A stretch of 64,000 bases of DNA from Polytrichum commune (Eukaryota; Streptophyta; Polytrichopsida; Polytrichales; Polytrichaceae), in assembly GCA_950295325.1 (NCBI GenBank), contig OX485806.1, positions 3,474,001-3,538,000 on the forward strand, read 5' to 3'. Below the pieces are notes generated by a model. It was not told the origin of the DNA. It saw nothing but the letters and a program-made list of their open reading frames with translations, and made no database searches. The position numbers and the translations under genes are program-made. Shown in pieces: positions 60,298 to 64,000 of this stretch (positions are counted from its first letter, which is position 1; every line of letters begins with the position of its first letter).

Positions 60298-61239
60298 AGC
60301 CACACTCAAATTGCACCACCCACCCCTCCAAACATCACCGTTAACCCTAGTAAAAAATGGGCTAAATCAAACTACCCAAACACACCCCTATACAATAATA
60401 ACCCCACCCCACAACTCCCAAACTACCAAACCAACTTACCACTAAAATTCCACCCCCAATTTAGCTACTACACAGATGGATCCTTTATAAAACCCAAAGA
60501 AATTGCCCCTGGAGTATGGAGAAGAGAAAGAACTGGATACGGTATTTATAGCCCCAAAGGTTTAAATATCGCCAAAAGACTCCATGGGCATCAAAACATA
60601 CTACGTGCAGAAATGATGGCTATACACAAAACACTAAGAATCATCAATACACAATTTCCTAATGAACCCGCATTTATATTCACAGACAGTCTAAACGTAT
60701 TATATCTACTCAACACACAAATTAAACACCCCACTCTCCATAATAGTCACCCAGACCAAACCACACTCAACTCCATGGTAAAAATCCTCCAAGACCGTAC
60801 ACAGCCTATCACACTTTACAAAGTCAGAGCACACGTCAACATTGACGGTAATGAAAAAGCGGATAAACTAGCAAAAGACGGGTTAGAATTAGAACACAAA
60901 ATCGCCATACACCCATACGAACATGCCCACGCCACCCCATACTATTATCAAAAGGACGTCTGGGCCTCAATGGCAGAAGTCCCAGACAAAGGTCCAGTAA
61001 GATTCTTAGAAAAACAAATTAAAAAATATGACAGGGAAATCAATATAGCAGTCATGGCCACACAAACCCCCAACACGTGTAAATGGACAGAAAATATAGA
61101 CATTGACAAAGAACTGTCCAACGAATTCTGGACAAATCCCTTAATCACAGACAAACAAAAATCATGCCTTATTAAATTCCGCACATGAACATACATGGGT
61201 AATGCTAGAAAACAAATGTTTTTCGGTCACCAGAGGTAC

Positions 61240-61926
61240 CCCTCTATCACGTGTCCCATATGCAATTCAAACGATCCAGACACTTGGCTACATGTACTAC
61301 TGAAATGTAACCAACAACATATACACTCACTACGAATTAAAAGACATAACAAAGCAGTTGGAGAAATTAGGAAGCTCCTAATCTCGTCCGAAAAATCCCG
61401 ATGTTTTACCCTCATGAATGCCGGTACCTTGAATAATAATCCCCAAGAAAATATTGTCCCCAATTGGCTACTCCCCTGCGCATGTAACACACAAAGATGT
61501 CATTGCAATGCAAGGTTTCGCCCTGACATACTACGCGTCAAAGGATTACCATATCAAAATGACCCTCCCATCGACGTTGACCCTAACCTCACCATACAAT
61601 TTATTGAATTCACATATTGTAACGACAGATTTTCCCCAGAAACTATAGAAGCAAAAAACAACAAATACAAACCACTGATTGACAGTATCGCTTCCAAAGG
61701 ATGGAAAATCGAACCACTTATTGTCCTCACAGCTGGGGCCCGAGCTACGGCCCACATCCCATCTATGAAAATACTAGAAGAACATCTCAAAATACCCATG
61801 GTTACCATCAAAAATACCTTTAAAAACATTAATACTATTGCAATACAATATGCCATGTCCATCCTCCTACATAAGAGGAGACTTGAAAACCACCAACCGC
61901 TCCCCCAAAACTTAGACCCTCCATAA
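61240..61926 (+). other. Cys/His clusters and restriction-like nuclease at the LINE C-terminus
   Basis: CPIC-x9-H-x4-C (about 61255-61310) is followed by PCACNTQRCHC. Then come RPD (61519-61527), IEFTYCNDRF with Glu at 61606 and EAKNNKYKPLIDSI, and a PLIVLTAGARA strand. PD, then (E)xT, then K/KY is the layout of the restriction-like (REL) endonuclease of R2/NeSL-type LINEs. This would be a second nuclease besides the APE domain. Confidence 0.6.
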
Positions 61927-62030
61927 AACCCAAAAACTTATATAATATCTAGTATCTACTTACAGCTCAGAATGAGGGACTGGTGCCGGTTGGTTGGTAC
62001 AAATTTTCTGCCTTTTATTCACTTGCAGCA

Positions 62031-62139
62031 CCAAGTCATGTGTTACATTTTAGACGATCATAAGGACTCAACTGGAATCGAACCCGGAACGTCTTAACTC
62101 AAACATCCTCCCACAACCAACCGAGGAATCATGACTTGG
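62031..62139 (-). repeat. tRNA-like / SINE-like segment
   Basis: Read on the minus strand, GGGTTCGATTCC contains a perfect pol III B box (GGTTCGANTCC). About 35 bp before it stands TCGGTTGGTTGTGGGAGG, a plausible D-arm/A box. A 10-bp inverted repeat (ccaagtcatg 62031-62040, catgacttgg 62130-62139) encloses it. The T stem pairs poorly and the 3' part is too long for a tRNA, so a tRNA-derived SINE or a LINE tail is more likely than a working tRNA gene. Confidence 0.5.
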
Positions 62140-62394
62140 CGTTCACTCTCATTACAAAAACACTAATTATCCTTAAAAGGCATGCACCTCCGTGGGCCAT
62201 AAACGGCCCATGTTATTTGTTTCCCGGTTATTGTTTCTCGGTTACTATAGTGTCCATCCTCGAAAGAGGAGAGTAGTTTTGTCCCAGCTTCCCCATGTCC
62301 TGTGGGCATCGGGTTGTTGGCATTACGAACGGACACTCTATTCACGCCGGCCCCTAAAAGGGACCGGAGTTTCTATCTATCTGAGTCAATCTTG

Positions 62395-63291
62395 GGTAGT
62401 TAGTCTTAGAAAGGAGATCGCAAGGGAGCTTGAGAGGCAAAAAGGAGGGCACCCAACACCATACTTCGAGAGAGACGTGGCGATGTGTCACCTTGCTTAC
62501 GGAAGGGGGTTTAGGAGTTGCATCAATGGTGGCAACAAAGATTCGAATGAATCATATAAAAATGTGTTTGATGTAATTGTGATACGTGCTTTGCGATGGG
62601 AAGGTTTCGTTGCACATGTGCAACGAAAGAAAACGTTGTTGACAAGAAGACATGTTCAAGCACGGGTGAGGTTTTCTCGCATGTATGCAAATTGGACCGT
62701 TCATGATTAGAAACGCATTATTTCTAGTGATGAGACAAAGATAAACATGTTTAATTCCAATGATAGTTCCTAGTGTTGGATAACAAATGAAGAGCCCGTA
62801 CAACCGTAACATGTCCAACAAATAGTGATATATGATGGTGGACATATCATGATTTGGGGTTGTATGATAGCTTTTGGACCTGGAGTTTGGCATAGAATTG
62901 AAGGTATAATGGATCAACATGTGTACAATTTTATTTTAGAAAACTTCTTGTGGTTTGCAATTAGGCATTACAATTTGATTTCAAACAATGTTGTGTTTCA
63001 ACAAGATAATGATCCAAGACCACAAGTAAGAAGGTGCAAGAATGGTTGAAATTGCAGCCATTCCAACTTCTCCAGTGGCATGCTCAATCACTAGATTTGA
63101 ATCCCAAGGAGCATTTTTGGACTCTTCTCAAACGATGTTTGAATGAATTTTCTACACCTCCACGAGGAATTGAAGAATTGTGGGAGTGTGTGTGCATTGT
63201 TTCTTCTAATTTTAGTGAAGAGGATTTTATGGCACTATATGAGAGTATGCCACGAAGGATTGCTATAGTATTGGTTGCTAGAGGCTATTAG
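62395..63291 (+). pseudogene. Tc1-like (DD34E) transposase relic
   Basis: The frame gives HVQARVRFSRMYANWTVHD, then a TAG where a Trp is usual, then KRIISSDETKI (first catalytic Asp, 62729). The DGGHIMIWGCM block follows, then VFQQDNDPR (second Asp, 63005), and after a one-base deletion WHAQSLDLNPKEHFW (Glu, 63109). The second Asp and the Glu are 101 bases apart, i.e. 34 residues once the lost base is counted, the DD34E spacing of Tc1. There are further stops near 62774 and 62807. The N-terminal end is uncertain and no terminal inverted repeats were found. Plant mariner-like elements usually have DD39D. Confidence 0.8.
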
Positions 63292-64000
63292 ACAAATTAT
63301 TGAAGTTCAAAGAAGTATACTGAATAATACCAAGTACTATCTATATGGTTGGAGTAACAATAATTATGCTAATTTTCACTAATTCCACTTAAACGCAATT
63401 TACTTTAGAAAATGATTATACTCTTAAATTGGATCAATGTCAATTGAGATGTGGTTGAAATGATCAATTATATAGTGTAAAGGGGGAAGTCAATAACCTT
63501 AGGAATTTCTTTAAACAACAAATGTTGTTGAAGGTGGAGCATTAGATTGCTCGTAGTCATAGAAATGTAATATGAGAAGGAATAAGGTTGTAATAAGCCT
63601 ACAAGGTTGGTCCGTAGTGGGAAAGGAGTTATCTCATATTATTTGTATGAATCAAAGAAGAAAAGAACAATAAAGGGTAAGGCATGGGGTGGAGGAGACC
63701 ATCTCACCCTAAGCATTGTTCATATGCTTGTGCAATCTCATCTCTAGTCCTATTGAGTTCCAAAATATGTTTCAACAAAATTTTCTTTTCTTTTTTGAAG
63801 TTGTAGTTTGAACACTTCATAGATGATATTGAAATGTTGGTAGATTGTTCTTACGCGTCCACTTGATCCAATGTTGCTTATGCTTGATAAGTTTTTAAAC
63901 CAAATTGAGGTATGTGGACCTTATCTAGTCACCCTTCTTAATTGGAGTGGTCTATTGCAAGGCATGTAGTTAAGAATGGACACAAAAAGACACATGTTAC
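63292..64000. other. Intergenic DNA ending in a partial family-1 repeat
   Basis: No gene is recognised. From about 63905 the sequence 'ttaattggagtggtctattg' ... 'gttaagaatggacacaaaaa' ... 'gacacatgtta' matches the start of repeat family 1 and is cut by the window end. Confidence 0.6.

Larger units (their letters stand above)
54633..61926 (+). pseudogene. LINE ORF2 polyprotein (APE, RT, RNase H, second nuclease), decayed
   Basis: About 2430 codons in three successive frames, with nine in-frame stops (TAA at 55908, 58029, 58092, 60295; TGA at 56145, 56676, 59444, 59995, 61186) and frameshifts near 59240 and 59795. A 2A peptide ends at 54935. APE endonuclease: ITWNASS, IIHIQEP, GGLLTLIHH, CGDFN (about 56060), SDHYPV (about 56320). 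RT from about 57280: RPIALANTIYKLY, SQEGFRAERNT, IDFKNAFGFIDH, GTIQGDTLSPYLF, YVDD (57985-57996). A PCIF1-like segment follows (59610-60297). RNase H then has YTDGSF (60469), LRAEMMAI, FTDSLN and GNEKADKLAK, so all acidic positions are present. Last come Cys/His clusters and a restriction-like nuclease. Codon use is strongly A/C-biased. The copy is inactive as it stands. Confidence 0.85.
48600..61950 (+). mobile_element. Very long LINE with 2A peptide, two nuclease types and a PCIF1-like segment
   Basis: One orientation throughout: tandem-repeat blocks (about 48870-50560), intact ORF1 (50590-52347), an A/C-rich repetitive spacer (52348-54632), and a decayed ORF2 (54633-61926). Order in ORF2: 2A, APE endonuclease, RT with YVDD, PCIF1-like segment, RNase H, Cys/His clusters, restriction-like nuclease. 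Having both APE and restriction-like nucleases recalls the Dualen/RandI elements described from Chlamydomonas. The left end is set only by where the repeats begin and the right end by loss of A/C-rich coding sequence; no target-site duplication was found. Confidence 0.8.

Noticed and set aside
55908-61188. Stop-codon reassignment (TGA as Trp, TAA as Gln) in LINE ORF2
   Set aside because: The host genes and Ty3 ORFs use normal stops, and two frameshifts accompany the stops, so ordinary decay explains them better.
62031-62139. Functional tRNA gene
   Set aside because: The B box is perfect, but the T stem mismatches and the length from T arm to the terminal stem is wrong for a tRNA.

Overview
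The window is nuclear DNA of a land plant, probably a large-genome, non-flowering one. This is inferred from the two conserved plant genes (an acireductone dioxygenase and a METTL13-like methyltransferase), a plant-type LRR receptor kinase, introns of up to about 2.8 kb full of repeats, and a dense mix of LTR, LINE and DNA transposon relics. No species can be named from the sequence alone.

Layout. 1-7040: repeat-rich intergenic DNA. 7040-17514 (+): a six-exon LRR receptor-like kinase gene; all five introns contain internal tandem duplications. 18411-18803: a foldback element. 18875-23246 (-): an eight-exon METTL13-like methyltransferase gene with a 20-nt microexon. 24398-28523 (-): a seven-exon acireductone dioxygenase gene (methionine salvage). 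28524-31600: tandemly repeated upstream DNA and unassigned sequence. 31600-32540 (-): a PIF/Harbinger transposase relic. 32699-42481 (+): a young Ty3/gypsy retrotransposon. 42586-48600: intergenic repeats. 48600-61950 (+): a very long LINE. About 62031-62139: a tRNA-like (SINE-like) segment. 62395-63291 (+): a broken Tc1-like transposase.

The most remarkable content is in the two retrotransposons. The Ty3 element carries a DNMT3-like cytosine-5 methyltransferase between protease and reverse transcriptase. Its first ORF ends in a stop with the TMV-type readthrough context (TAG CAA CCA), and its integrase ends in a complete PHD finger. The gag-protease-methyltransferase ORF is intact, but the N-terminal part of the RT has been lost by a small deletion. 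The LINE has tandem-repeat blocks upstream of an intact ORF1. Its decayed ORF2 starts with a 2A ribosome-skipping peptide, followed by an APE endonuclease, an RT, a segment resembling the PCIF1 adenine methyltransferase, RNase H, Cys/His clusters and a second, restriction-like nuclease. Thus two unrelated retroelements about 10 kb apart each seem to carry a nucleic-acid methyltransferase module: one fairly certain, one a hypothesis.

The three host genes have complete exon models in which every intron phase agrees. Limits: 5' and 3' UTRs, promoters, the right end of the Ty3 LTR, its primer-binding site and the exact ends of the LINE could not be fixed by reading.
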